A stretch of 36,687 nt of DNA. Origin: Chloroflexota bacterium (GTDB taxonomy: Bacteria; Chloroflexota; Dehalococcoidia; Dehalococcoidales; UBA5760). Shown here one piece after another: positions 7,073-14,769 of this stretch. The notes under the pieces were generated by a model. The model had not been told where the DNA came from, searched no databases, and saw only the letters and a list, made by a program, of their open reading frames with translations. The position numbers and the translations under genes were made by a program. Position 1 is the first letter of the stretch. Every line of letters begins with the position of its first letter. The DNA lies in contig JADFUW010000015.1 in assembly GCA_015222205.1 (NCBI GenBank), positions 1 to 36,687 on the forward strand, read 5' to 3'.

Positions 7073-8332
7073 ATGAGCTACAAAAAATCCCTAAAAGTAG
7101 CCTTAGCCATATCCCTGACATTAACCATAGTTATGATACCCGTGCTGAGCAGTGGTTGCGCCGTTAGTAGCAGTGAGGATAACACCGTCAATAAGGTAAA
7201 GGTTGGCTTTAGTATTTGCTACACCGGGGTCGCCGCCGAGAAGGGACGCCCGATGGGTAATGCTAAGCTGGACTGCATGAAATACATCAACGAGGAGTTG
7301 GGCGGCGTTGCCGGACACCAGATTGAGGTGGTTTGGCGTGATAATGAATATGACGCCGCTAAAGCGGTTACCATCCTTAACGAGCTAATGGACAAGGGCT
7401 GCCTGTTCTTTACCACTAACTCCTCCAAGATGATGGGGGCGTCTATGGAGATTGCTAATCGGGCTGATTTTCCTGGCTTTACTGTCTTCAGCTCCCCGGT
7501 ATGCACTCATCCGCCGCAGCATATCTATGCCCAGACGCCCGACTATGGTGACGACTGGGCTGCCTTTGCTACCAACTACCTGGAGAATATCTGGCAGGGC
7601 GAGGGGAAACCAAGGATGGCCATGCACCTGCTTAGCAACCCCACCGGTTATGGTGCCTTGGATGCATCTAAAGCCCTAGCTGACGAGCTGGGTATTGAGA
7701 TTCTACCTGTCGCGGAGCACACAGCGACAACTATATCTGAGATGGAAAGCCTGACCCGAATTAAGGCGCTGAATCCAGATGTCCTGTTCATATCCAGCAC
7801 ACCGCAGCCAACTTCAATCATTATCCAGAATGCGGTTGACCTGGGTATGTACCCCGGTATCACTATTGGTTGCGCTCATGCCAGCTTTACCAAAAAGTTG
7901 ATTGACTTCGCTGGTGCGGATGCTGAGGGTGTTTATGGCACCTTTCCTACCGTAAGGTGGGGAGAGGATGTGCCGGCTATGGCCAAGATGACCGAGTATT
8001 GCCAGCAATATCATCCTGACGACTACGGCAACATGGACTACATCACCTCGTGGGCAGAAGGCTTAATCGTAGCCGAGATTCTAAGATTGGCCATAGAGAA
8101 TGTCGGCGTTGACAATCTAACCCCGCAGGCAGTAGAGGAGTATGGCATCAAGAAGCTTTCAAACTTTGATGTTGGCAGTCTTCAGGGTCCGGTAAGCTAT
8201 ACGCCGGGAGACAACCGACTAACCAAGTTTAACCGAATCTATCAAATAGTAAACGGCGAAATCACAAACCCAAGCGCCTGGGTAGAAGCGCCACTGATAA
8301 AGTACGAAGACTTTGACTGGTTCGGCAAGTAA
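7073..8332 (+). CDS. livK: Liv-type ABC transporter substrate-binding lipoprotein
   Basis: A 419-residue periplasmic-binding-type protein (leucine-binding family, Peripla_BP_6). It starts with a signal peptide: basic MSYKKSLK, a hydrophobic core to residue 24, then LSSGC with Cys29 as the likely lipidation site. The mature part has the type I fold features VKVGFSICYTGVAAEKGRPM, Ala/Gly-rich strands and YGDDWAAFATNYLE. It would be anchored outside the cytoplasmic membrane and deliver substrate to LivHM. A strong ribosome site (AAGGAGG) precedes ATG 7073. The ligand cannot be named; the neighbouring acyl-CoA ligase hints at an organic acid rather than a simple amino acid. Confidence 0.9.
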   Translation: MSYKKSLKVALAISLTLTIVMIPVLSSGCAVSSSEDNTVNKVKVGFSICYTGVAAEKGRPMGNAKLDCMKYINEELGGVAGHQIEVVWRDNEYDAAKAVTILNELMDKGCLFFTTNSSKMMGASMEIANRADFPGFTVFSSPVCTHPPQHIYAQTPDYGDDWAAFATNYLENIWQGEGKPRMAMHLLSNPTGYGALDASKALADELGIEILPVAEHTATTISEMESLTRIKALNPDVLFISSTPQPTSIIIQNAVDLGMYPGITIGCAHASFTKKLIDFAGADAEGVYGTFPTVRWGEDVPAMAKMTEYCQQYHPDDYGNMDYITSWAEGLIVAEILRLAIENVGVDNLTPQAVEEYGIKKLSNFDVGSLQGPVSYTPGDNRLTKFNRIYQIVNGEITNPSAWVEAPLIKYEDFDWFGK

Positions 8333-8342
8333 AGATTTGGGT

Positions 8343-8371
8343 AGGAGCCCCTGCCTTGAGCGGGGGCTCCT
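8343..8371 (+). promoter_or_regulatory. Stable intercistronic hairpin between livK and livF
   Basis: A 12-bp stem (8343-8354 with 8360-8371, one G-U pair) and a five-base loop lies 11 bases after the livK stop codon. It is not followed by a T-run, so full termination is unlikely. It more plausibly protects the 3' end of the livK message or gives partial read-through, which would fit the need for more binding protein than ATPase. Confidence 0.55.
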
Positions 8372-8390
8372 GCTAACAGAAGGTTAGGGT

Positions 8391-9182
8391 ATGCTTAAGC
8401 TGAGTAACGTTGAGGTTGCCTATTCCAATGTTATACAGGTGTTACATGGCGTCTCCCTGAGTGTGGAGGACGGCTCGATTGTTACCCTACTTGGCGCCAA
8501 CGGTGCTGGCAAGAGTACCACTCTCAAGGCAATATCAGGGCTACTTCGAACTGAGGAGGGAGAAGTAACCGATGGCAGCATCGATTGGAACGGTAAAAGA
8601 ATAGATAACAAAAGCGCCGAAGAAATTGGCAAGCTGGGTATTATTCAGGCACTAGAGGGACGCCGGGTCTTCGAGCACCTAAATACGGAGGAAAACCTGC
8701 TGGTTGGGGCTTATAACCGCAGCGACCGTCCTGCCGTCAGGCAAGACTTGGCCATGGTTTACCAATACTTTCCACGGCTCAAGGAACTCAGGCACAACAC
8801 CGCTGGTTATCTTTCCGGAGGTGAGCAGCAGATGCTGGTCATCAGCCGGGCCATAATGGCTAGCCCAAAGCTCCTGATGCTAGACGAGCCATCACTAGGT
8901 CTGGCACCAATGCTGGTTGAAGAAATATACGATATTATCCTGCGGTTTAATACGGAACATAAAACCTCGGTCCTCCTCGTGGAGCAGAATGTCAGGGTTG
9001 CCCTCGGTATCGCCCACTACGGTTATATCATGGAAAATGGCCGTGTTGTTCTTGATGGTAGTGCCGATTTCCTGAGGAATAACGAGGATGTGAGGGAATT
9101 TTACATCGGGCTATCAGCTACAGGCACGAAAAAAAGCTACCGAGAAGTAAAACACTATAAGAGGCGAAAGCGGTGGCTATAG
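8391..9182 (+). CDS. livF: Liv-type ABC transporter ATP-binding protein LivF
   Basis: A 263-residue ABC ATPase. Walker A is GANGAGKST at 35-43, the signature LSGGEQQ is at 141-147, and Walker B LLMLDEP is at 161-167, followed by the H-loop region. The segment LGIIQALEGRRVFEHLNTEENL is typical of LivF rather than LivG. The C-terminus carries a basic tail (SYREVKHYKRRKRWL) beyond the usual 235-240 residues; I recall this tail from LivF proteins next to AMP-ligases. It is transcribed with livHMK and should pair with the LivG encoded on the opposite strand at 9292-10119. The start is ATG 8391 after AGAAGG. Confidence 0.92.
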   Translation: MLKLSNVEVAYSNVIQVLHGVSLSVEDGSIVTLLGANGAGKSTTLKAISGLLRTEEGEVTDGSIDWNGKRIDNKSAEEIGKLGIIQALEGRRVFEHLNTEENLLVGAYNRSDRPAVRQDLAMVYQYFPRLKELRHNTAGYLSGGEQQMLVISRAIMASPKLLMLDEPSLGLAPMLVEEIYDIILRFNTEHKTSVLLVEQNVRVALGIAHYGYIMENGRVVLDGSADFLRNNEDVREFYIGLSATGTKKSYREVKHYKRRKRWL

Positions 9183-9230
9183 GCTGACGCCATAGACAGC
9201 AGGAATTAGCTGGTGATTTGACTAAGAGAT

Positions 9231-9248
9231 TCCGGAACTAGCTCCGGA
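9231..9248. terminator. Weak hairpin between convergent livF and livG
   Basis: TCCGGA-ACTAGC-TCCGGA forms a 6-bp stem with a six-base loop in the 109-base gap between the converging livF and livG genes. No clear T-run follows on either strand, so its role as a two-way terminator is doubtful. Confidence 0.3.
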
Positions 9249-9291
9249 TTAAATGATTAAATTAGGTAGGATTGAATTTATGTAGAAAGGT

Positions 9292-10119
9292 CTATCCTTC
9301 TTTCCCCAGATAGGCTGATATAACTTGTGGGTTGGCTCTGATCTCTACTGGAGTACCTTCAGCAATCTTCTGCCCAAAGTCGAGGACGACAATCCTATCG
9401 GCTAAATCCATGACCACTCCCATATCATGCTCAACAAGGACAATACAACTAACTCCATCCCTCAGAACCGGTGTTTCTGGATAGGTATCCCCCTGCCCCT
9501 CAAATATATCAATGATGAATCGAGCAATGTCCTCCTTCTCTTCCAGATTCATTCCCGCCATCGGCTCATCAAGGAGCAGAACCTTCGGTTCCAGAGCCAG
9601 GGCTCTACCCAGTTCAACCCTCTTACGCATTCCGTAGGGAAGGGTGCCGACCACCTTCCTTCTAATCGGCTCTATTTCCAGGAAATCAATAATATCCTCC
9701 ACTGTCTTGCGATGTTTAACCTCTTCTCCCTGAGCCCAACCGAAATACAGGGCACTACTCAGGAAGCTCTGTCTCATAAGAACATGCCTAGCAGCCATAA
9801 TATTATCCAGAGTGCTCAACCCAGCAAATAGCTCGATATTCTGGAAGGTTCTGGCTAGACCAAGCTGAGCTACCTTGTCCGGACGAACCCGGGTAAGCCT
9901 CTGACCTTCGTAGTATATTTCGCCTCCTTGTGGCTTATAGAAGCCATTGATACAGTTTAAGAGGCAGGTCTTACCGGCGCCATTTGGCCCTATAATCGCC
10001 AGAATCTCATTGTCGTTAATATCCAGACTAACGTCACTAAGTGCCCTGACGCCACCAAACGAGAGAAACAGATTCTCAATTCGGATCTTCACTTTAGGCT
10101 CACTTTTTACCTCTGGCAA
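9292..10119 (-). CDS. livG: Liv-type ABC transporter ATP-binding protein LivG
   Basis: A 275-residue ABC ATPase on the minus strand. Walker A GPNGAGKT is at 44-51, the Q-loop segment ARTFQNIELFAGL follows, the LivG-style signature LPYGMRKR is at 160-167, and Walker B LLLDEP is at 181-186. A short insertion (near GDTYPETPVLRDGVSC) separates the D-loop from the H-loop strand VLVEHD. It should form the heterodimer with LivF that drives LivHM. In most genomes livG sits between livM and livF; here it is outside and inverted, with a small cysteine-rich gene upstream in its own transcript. ATG 10119 lies 11 bases after the preceding stop codon. Confidence 0.92.
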   Translation of the reverse strand: MPEVKSEPKVKIRIENLFLSFGGVRALSDVSLDINDNEILAIIGPNGAGKTCLLNCINGFYKPQGGEIYYEGQRLTRVRPDKVAQLGLARTFQNIELFAGLSTLDNIMAARHVLMRQSFLSSALYFGWAQGEEVKHRKTVEDIIDFLEIEPIRRKVVGTLPYGMRKRVELGRALALEPKVLLLDEPMAGMNLEEKEDIARFIIDIFEGQGDTYPETPVLRDGVSCIVLVEHDMGVVMDLADRIVVLDFGQKIAEGTPVEIRANPQVISAYLGKEG

Positions 10120-10130
10120 CCTCTACCCTC

Positions 10131-10427
10131 CTAATAGACACAGCCACTTTCGCCACCGGTCTGCCCTCGGCACCCTTTCCCGGTTTCTTCAGCAAGCAGC
10201 TTCTCTTTATACTGAATCACTCGGTGGCATTCCGTACCCTCACACTCCAGCCGCCGTCCTAACTGTTTACTTTTCCGCCTCAGTAGACTAAGTATCTCCT
10301 TACGAGGCTCACTATACTTACCGTAGCCAGTACATTTTGTCGAGAAATCTCTATACACCAGCACCGTTACTTCATCATCCACAGCATCACAATAAATAGT
10401 AACTGCCGTTACCTGCCAATCTACCAT
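10131..10427 (-). CDS. Conserved-looking small cysteine-rich protein, unknown function
   Basis: A 98-residue frame directly upstream of livG, ending 11 bases before its start, so the two are probably cotranscribed. The N-terminal half (WQVTAVTIYCDAVDDEVTVLVY) looks like an alternating beta structure. A basic helical stretch (KEILSLLRRKSKQLGRR) follows, then CEGTEC and a C-terminal GKGCRG-CVY segment. The six cysteines, two of them in CEGTEC, could bind a metal, but no known ribbon pattern is met. Codon use looks coding and there is no overlapping gene. The ribosome site is weak (AAGGAG lies 15 bases from ATG 10427). I recall no named family. Confidence 0.6.
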   Translation of the reverse strand: MVDWQVTAVTIYCDAVDDEVTVLVYRDFSTKCTGYGKYSEPRKEILSLLRRKSKQLGRRLECEGTECHRVIQYKEKLLAEETGKGCRGQTGGESGCVY

Positions 10428-10606
10428 GCTCGTCTAAATCTACTCCTTACAGACTATCATATTATCACTGTCCAGCCTGAAATTCGGTAGCACCCACACC
10501 GGGCACTCCATAGACACCACGATGTAATGCGCTATGTAGGTATGTTTGACCAGGGGCTAATTCTCATAACAGCCGCCACTTTATCGGAATGCGATGCTTT
10601 CTGAAC

Positions 10607-13114
10607 CTACTTTACCTCTAACCCTTTTGATGGGGTTGGCTCTATAACCTTGCAGAACACTTCTACCAGTTCAGGGTCAAACTGAGTTCCGGCACAACGT
10701 CTTAACTCTTGAAGTGCCTGTTGTGAGGATAGCTGCGCGCGGTAAGGCCGGGGAGAAGTAATGGCATCGAAAGCATCGGCTATAGCCAAAATACGAGCCT
10801 CCAAGGGAATGTTATCACCCTTTAAACCGGAAGGATAACCACTACCGTCATAGTGTTCGTGATGATGTAAGATAATCGGCAAGCAGCTAACTAAATCGAT
10901 GACATGCCTTAGTATCTCTACACCAAGCTTAGGGTGAGTTTTAATAAGTCCCCACTCCCCATCACTTAGGGTCCCCTTTTTATTGAGCGTAGAATCCGGG
11001 ATACCAACTTTGCCTATATCATGTAGTAAGCCAGCAGCGCGAATTGTATCTATTCTATCTTGAGACAGGCCCAGCGCCTCAGCTAGAGCCACCGCATAGT
11101 CGCTAACCTTCTTAGAATGTCCATAAGTATAGTGGTCCTTAGCATCAACAGTAGCCGCCAGAGCATAGATTATATTTAGGGCTCGCGACCGCGCCTCAGG
11201 CTCCACACCTACCACAGGTGTTTCTGGCTTCGTTTCATCTGAGGATAAGCATGTCCGATTTCTGCCTGTTTGCTTCGCCCGGTACAACGCAGTATCAGCA
11301 CAAGAGATAATCTTTTCTTTCATCACGCCATCAATTGGCCAATTAGCTATGCCAAGGCTAACAGTTATCGGCGTCGCCCTAGAACTTATTTTTAACCCGA
11401 CCGTCTTGCGAATACGCTCTGCCACCTTATACGCATCATCAAGCCGTGCCTCAGGCAGGATAATAGCAAATTCCTCGCCCCCATAGCGGAAAGCAGTATC
11501 TAGACCTCGAATTGAGGTTTTAATGCACAAGGCAATTCTTCGTAGAACCTCATCCCCGGCCAGATGTCCATGAATATCGTTATAAGCCTTGAAAAGGTCT
11601 ACATCCAGTATTATTAAAGAGAAGGTAGTGCCAAAACGAGAGCCCCTGGCAATCTCTTGCTCGAGACGCTCATGGAAATGACGGTGATTATATAACTCTG
11701 TCAACCCATCGGTATTTGCCCTTACCAGAGCTTGAGAATAGAGTTGGGCATTTTCTATTATAGTGCCAGCCTGGCTTGCCATGCTCATCGCCATCTCTAA
11801 ATCATCATGCGAATAAAGAGTATCTGACTCTTTTTCTCCCAGGGCCAGGATACCAATCAATCTGCCCCGGTTTTTAATAGGGCACAAGAGACCCAGATTG
11901 GATGCCATTATCTGTTCCTTTTCCACCTCCCACAACCCCTTAAATTTCGGTATACTATCAATCGGTCCCAAGTGAAGAGGCTCATTTTCTTTGTGTAACC
12001 AAGTCACTATAGGGTTATCAGCGCTAAACTTAATCTCACCGCTTGGCTCACCCTCCACCTCAGGATAGGCAAAGTGCACCGTGAAATCACCGCTGCTTAA
12101 ATCTTGAAACAGCAGTTTGGCTTGTTTTAAGTGTAGAGCCTTAGTTACAGTGGTTAACATCTCATTAGCTAGCTCATCTAAGTTAATGATGTTACTCATC
12201 CTATTGCTGAAGCCGAGCAGTGCTCGGCGGTACTCATAGGTTTCCCGATGAAAGAAACGGTCTATCCATTCTTCAATTTTATGCGATAGTGGACGAGCCA
12301 GCAGAGCCAGTATAAGAACTAAGACCGTGGTACGTAATACAATAATGTAAGTTGGTTGGGAGGGCAGTAATCTTTGCCCCAGGAATACTACGCCAGCATA
12401 TATGCCACCGAGACAACTAATTAGCCAAACATAGGCCAGTACCTTCTGAGCCACAAACCTAACATTAAGTAATTGGTATCTCATGATGGCGTAGGTAATT
12501 ATTAGGGCATTAGTAATGTTACCAATGTGGTCTATAGATAGACCGGCTATAGACGGTGTTAGGTTACAGATATAGCTGGAAACTATTACTATACCTGAGC
12601 CTATTATTAAATAGATTGTGCGGTTGCGGTCGGTGGGGTCAAAGGAGCTACGGTAGCGGTTAATCAGCATCAGTGCAGTGCTAATCAAGAAAACGGCACT
12701 AATGCCACCTACGATGTAGACTGAAAATCCAAGGCTATGATACAGGGTCCCATTAACGATATAGGCATATTTAACTATATAGCCACTGAGGGAAAGTGCC
12801 AGGATAGTCAATACACAGCTATAACCGATGTATATGCCTATTCCGCCTGGTTTATCATTGTAAACCCTGACGAAATGGTAATAACTAACTGCTGTCCATA
12901 AAAGTGCGGCGACGAGTATCTCATTCCACAGGAGTGCCTGCTGGGGATAGGCATTAAAGTGTAGCATGAAAGAGGTAAAACTCCATACCCCGGAGGCAAT
13001 AAGAAATAAACCAAATACCCTATTTACTCGCCGCCCATCTTGCCGCAGGACTACTACAGCTAAGATAGCAAATGCTAAGAAGCTCAGTAGTGGTATTACA
13101 GCCCATATACTCAT
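10607..13114 (-). CDS. Membrane-anchored GAF-GGDEF-HD-GYP cyclic-di-GMP protein
   Basis: An 835-residue sensor with domains in order: about seven or eight membrane spans (residues 1-280, resembling the N-terminal 7TM module of some histidine kinases), a GAF-like domain (about 300-465), a GGDEF diguanylate cyclase domain (about 470-630) and an HD-GYP phosphodiesterase domain (about 640-825). The GGDEF site is GGEEF at 545-549, with an RxxD inhibitory site (RGLD 536-539) at the expected distance. The HD pair is His698-Asp699 and the GYP motif HHEHYDGSGYP is at 750-760/761. All these key residues are kept, so both synthesis and breakdown of cyclic-di-GMP are possible. It is a single-gene unit with a good promoter. 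Confidence 0.9.
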   Translation of the reverse strand: MSIWAVIPLLSFLAFAILAVVVLRQDGRRVNRVFGLFLIASGVWSFTSFMLHFNAYPQQALLWNEILVAALLWTAVSYYHFVRVYNDKPGGIGIYIGYSCVLTILALSLSGYIVKYAYIVNGTLYHSLGFSVYIVGGISAVFLISTALMLINRYRSSFDPTDRNRTIYLIIGSGIVIVSSYICNLTPSIAGLSIDHIGNITNALIITYAIMRYQLLNVRFVAQKVLAYVWLISCLGGIYAGVVFLGQRLLPSQPTYIIVLRTTVLVLILALLARPLSHKIEEWIDRFFHRETYEYRRALLGFSNRMSNIINLDELANEMLTTVTKALHLKQAKLLFQDLSSGDFTVHFAYPEVEGEPSGEIKFSADNPIVTWLHKENEPLHLGPIDSIPKFKGLWEVEKEQIMASNLGLLCPIKNRGRLIGILALGEKESDTLYSHDDLEMAMSMASQAGTIIENAQLYSQALVRANTDGLTELYNHRHFHERLEQEIARGSRFGTTFSLIILDVDLFKAYNDIHGHLAGDEVLRRIALCIKTSIRGLDTAFRYGGEEFAIILPEARLDDAYKVAERIRKTVGLKISSRATPITVSLGIANWPIDGVMKEKIISCADTALYRAKQTGRNRTCLSSDETKPETPVVGVEPEARSRALNIIYALAATVDAKDHYTYGHSKKVSDYAVALAEALGLSQDRIDTIRAAGLLHDIGKVGIPDSTLNKKGTLSDGEWGLIKTHPKLGVEILRHVIDLVSCLPIILHHHEHYDGSGYPSGLKGDNIPLEARILAIADAFDAITSPRPYRAQLSSQQALQELRRCAGTQFDPELVEVFCKVIEPTPSKGLEVK

Positions 13115-13178
13115 TACAAAATCACTCTCCGCTACCCAGAGGGGCTAATAAGAATAACTTTCACCTATATTAGTAAGA

Positions 13179-13207
13179 ATTATGTCTTATGTCTCCAGGC
13201 TTGTCAA
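13179..13207 (-). promoter_or_regulatory. Promoter of the GGDEF/HD-GYP gene
   Basis: On the minus strand TTGACA (13202-13207) and CATAAT (13179-13184) are separated by exactly 17 bases. The start point would lie near 13172, about 58 bases before the ATG. Confidence 0.65.
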
Positions 13208-13276
13208 TAGTAATACCAGTTAGAGATGTCTAATAACACAAGAAAGCAGAGTCAGAAGAGATTAGAATTAAGATAG

Positions 13277-13351
13277 GGATTAGGGTTAAGACTCCAAAGG
13301 GGAGGGAGATTAAATAAAAATGGGGGGCTTCGCCACCCTTAACCCTAATCC
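13277..13351. repeat. 75-base element with perfect 14-base inverted ends
   Basis: GGATTAGGGTTAAG (13277-13290) and its exact reverse complement (13338-13351) enclose a G-rich core. The core holds a CTCC/GGAG palindrome and a GGGGGGCTTCGCC hairpin. Similar cores, without the ends, occur near 17137-17164 and 20427-20470. It looks like a small dispersed non-coding repeat; no target duplication is evident. Confidence 0.5.
13311..13338 (-). terminator. Terminator of the methyltransferase/GH3/KAS operon
   Basis: On the minus strand GGGTGGC-GAA-GCCCCCC (13322-13338) forms a 7-bp stem with one mismatch and is followed by ATTTTTATTTA (13311-13321). It lies about 65 bases after the ketoacyl synthase stop codon and inside the 75-base repeat element. 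Confidence 0.6.
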
Positions 13352-13401
13352 ACAAGCACCCTTTAGACCACTGGTATTAACCTGCAGGTAAGCTAGGGTA
13401 G

Positions 13402-14664
13402 CTATTCAGAGTACTGACGAAAGATGAGCACCGAGTTGTGTCCACCGAAGCCAAATGAGTTTGAGAGGGCAGTCTTTACTTCAACCTGACGTGCCTCATT
13501 GGGTACATAATCCAGGTCACACTCGGGGTCAGGATGAGTAAGGTTTATAGTTGGTGGGACAACCCCATGATTTATGGCTAGGACACATATCACAGCCTCA
13601 AGGCTACCTGATGCCCCGATAAGATGTCCTGTCTGGGATTTGCTACCCGAGATAGGAACATGGTAGGCATGGTCACCAAGGGTATTTTTGATAGCCCGGG
13701 TTTCAGTACGGTCATTAAGCAATGTAGCCGTACCATGAGCATTGATATAATCAATATCGCCGGGGGTGAGGTTAGCCCTTTTCATAGCTAGATTCAGTGC
13801 TCTAGTCGCCCCCTCACCATCAGGCGAAGGTTGTGTCAGATGAAAAGCATCACTGGTAGAACTATAACCGATAATTTCAGCCAGGATAGGGGCTTCTCGC
13901 CCCAGGGCATGAGCAGCATCTTCCAGAACCATAATAGCCGCACCCTCGCCAAAGACAAATCCATCTCGCTCGGCATCAAAGGGTCGGCAGGCTGTTTCGG
14001 CCCCATTATTCTTCGTTGATAGCGCCCGGCAGGAATTAAAGGCAGCTAAGATAATGGGCATAATCGGGGCTTCAGCGCCACCGGCTATCATCACATCAGC
14101 ACCACCACCCCTAATCATCTCATAGGCTTGACCGATGGCATCACTACTACTGGAGCACGCCGATGATGGAGAATAGTTAACACCCTTGGTTCCCAATAAT
14201 AAAGAGACCTGCACCGAGGCAGCATCGCCTGACATTGTCGGGGCGAGAATCGGGCTTACCCTCTCCGGACCATCTTCGTCCATCACCCTGATCTGGTTAC
14301 AAATCCGAAGCAGACCACAGATGCTATCACCAATGATAACGCCGGTCTCCTCAGCATCGCCATTATCCATTCTCAAACCAGCCGATTCCACCGCCTGGAG
14401 ACTAGCGGCTACAGCAAACTGAGTGAACCTATCCATGCGCTCCGCTTCTTTCTGTCCAAAATAATCACACGGCTCAAAGCCCCTGACTTCAGCAGCATAC
14501 TTGGTCCTAAAGGACGTCGTGTCAAAGCTGGAGATATAATCAATACCCGATTTTCCAGAAATGAGGGCTTCCCACATGCTGGAAACCGTAAAACCAACCG
14601 GACTAATAACCCCCAAACCAGTAACTACTACTCGTCTGCCGTTATGAGACATATCCATAGCCAT
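13402..14664 (-). CDS. Beta-ketoacyl-ACP synthase, FabF-like
   Basis: A 420-residue thiolase-fold condensing enzyme. The Cys-His-His triad is complete: Cys170 in SSACSSSS, His310 in NAHGTAT and His347 in KSQTGHLIGASG. It would extend an acyl carrier protein-bound chain with malonyl-ACP, with release of CO2. The sequence around the nucleophile (ACSSSSDAIG) differs from the ACATG-type of housekeeping FabF, which suggests a specialised synthase. It is the last gene of a three-gene operon behind a GH3-like adenylating enzyme and a membrane methyltransferase-like protein; no acyl carrier protein or reductase is nearby. Met1, Met3 and Met5 are possible starts; AAGGGG upstream favours ATG 14664. Confidence 0.87.
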   Translation of the reverse strand: MAMDMSHNGRRVVVTGLGVISPVGFTVSSMWEALISGKSGIDYISSFDTTSFRTKYAAEVRGFEPCDYFGQKEAERMDRFTQFAVAASLQAVESAGLRMDNGDAEETGVIIGDSICGLLRICNQIRVMDEDGPERVSPILAPTMSGDAASVQVSLLLGTKGVNYSPSSACSSSSDAIGQAYEMIRGGGADVMIAGGAEAPIMPIILAAFNSCRALSTKNNGAETACRPFDAERDGFVFGEGAAIMVLEDAAHALGREAPILAEIIGYSSTSDAFHLTQPSPDGEGATRALNLAMKRANLTPGDIDYINAHGTATLLNDRTETRAIKNTLGDHAYHVPISGSKSQTGHLIGASGSLEAVICVLAINHGVVPPTINLTHPDPECDLDYVPNEARQVEVKTALSNSFGFGGHNSVLIFRQYSE

Positions 14665-14769
14665 TAGTTATTACCCCTTATTATTCTAAATTGGCTTAAC
14701 TATAGCCTAAATAGACTATTTACCAGACTCCTTCTTTGATAGATGACCCGTAGAATATTTCGGCGAAGT

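Noticed and set aside
7034-8355. AGCCCCTGCC occurring both before livK (7034-7043) and in the livK-livF hairpin (8346-8355)
   Set aside because: A ten-base match in G/C-rich text 1.3 kb apart is weak, and long-range pairing across the livK message would have to compete with a stable local hairpin.
9427-9831. 134-codon open frame on the plus strand
   Set aside because: It runs antisense inside livG, whose motifs are complete, and has no family features or ribosome site.
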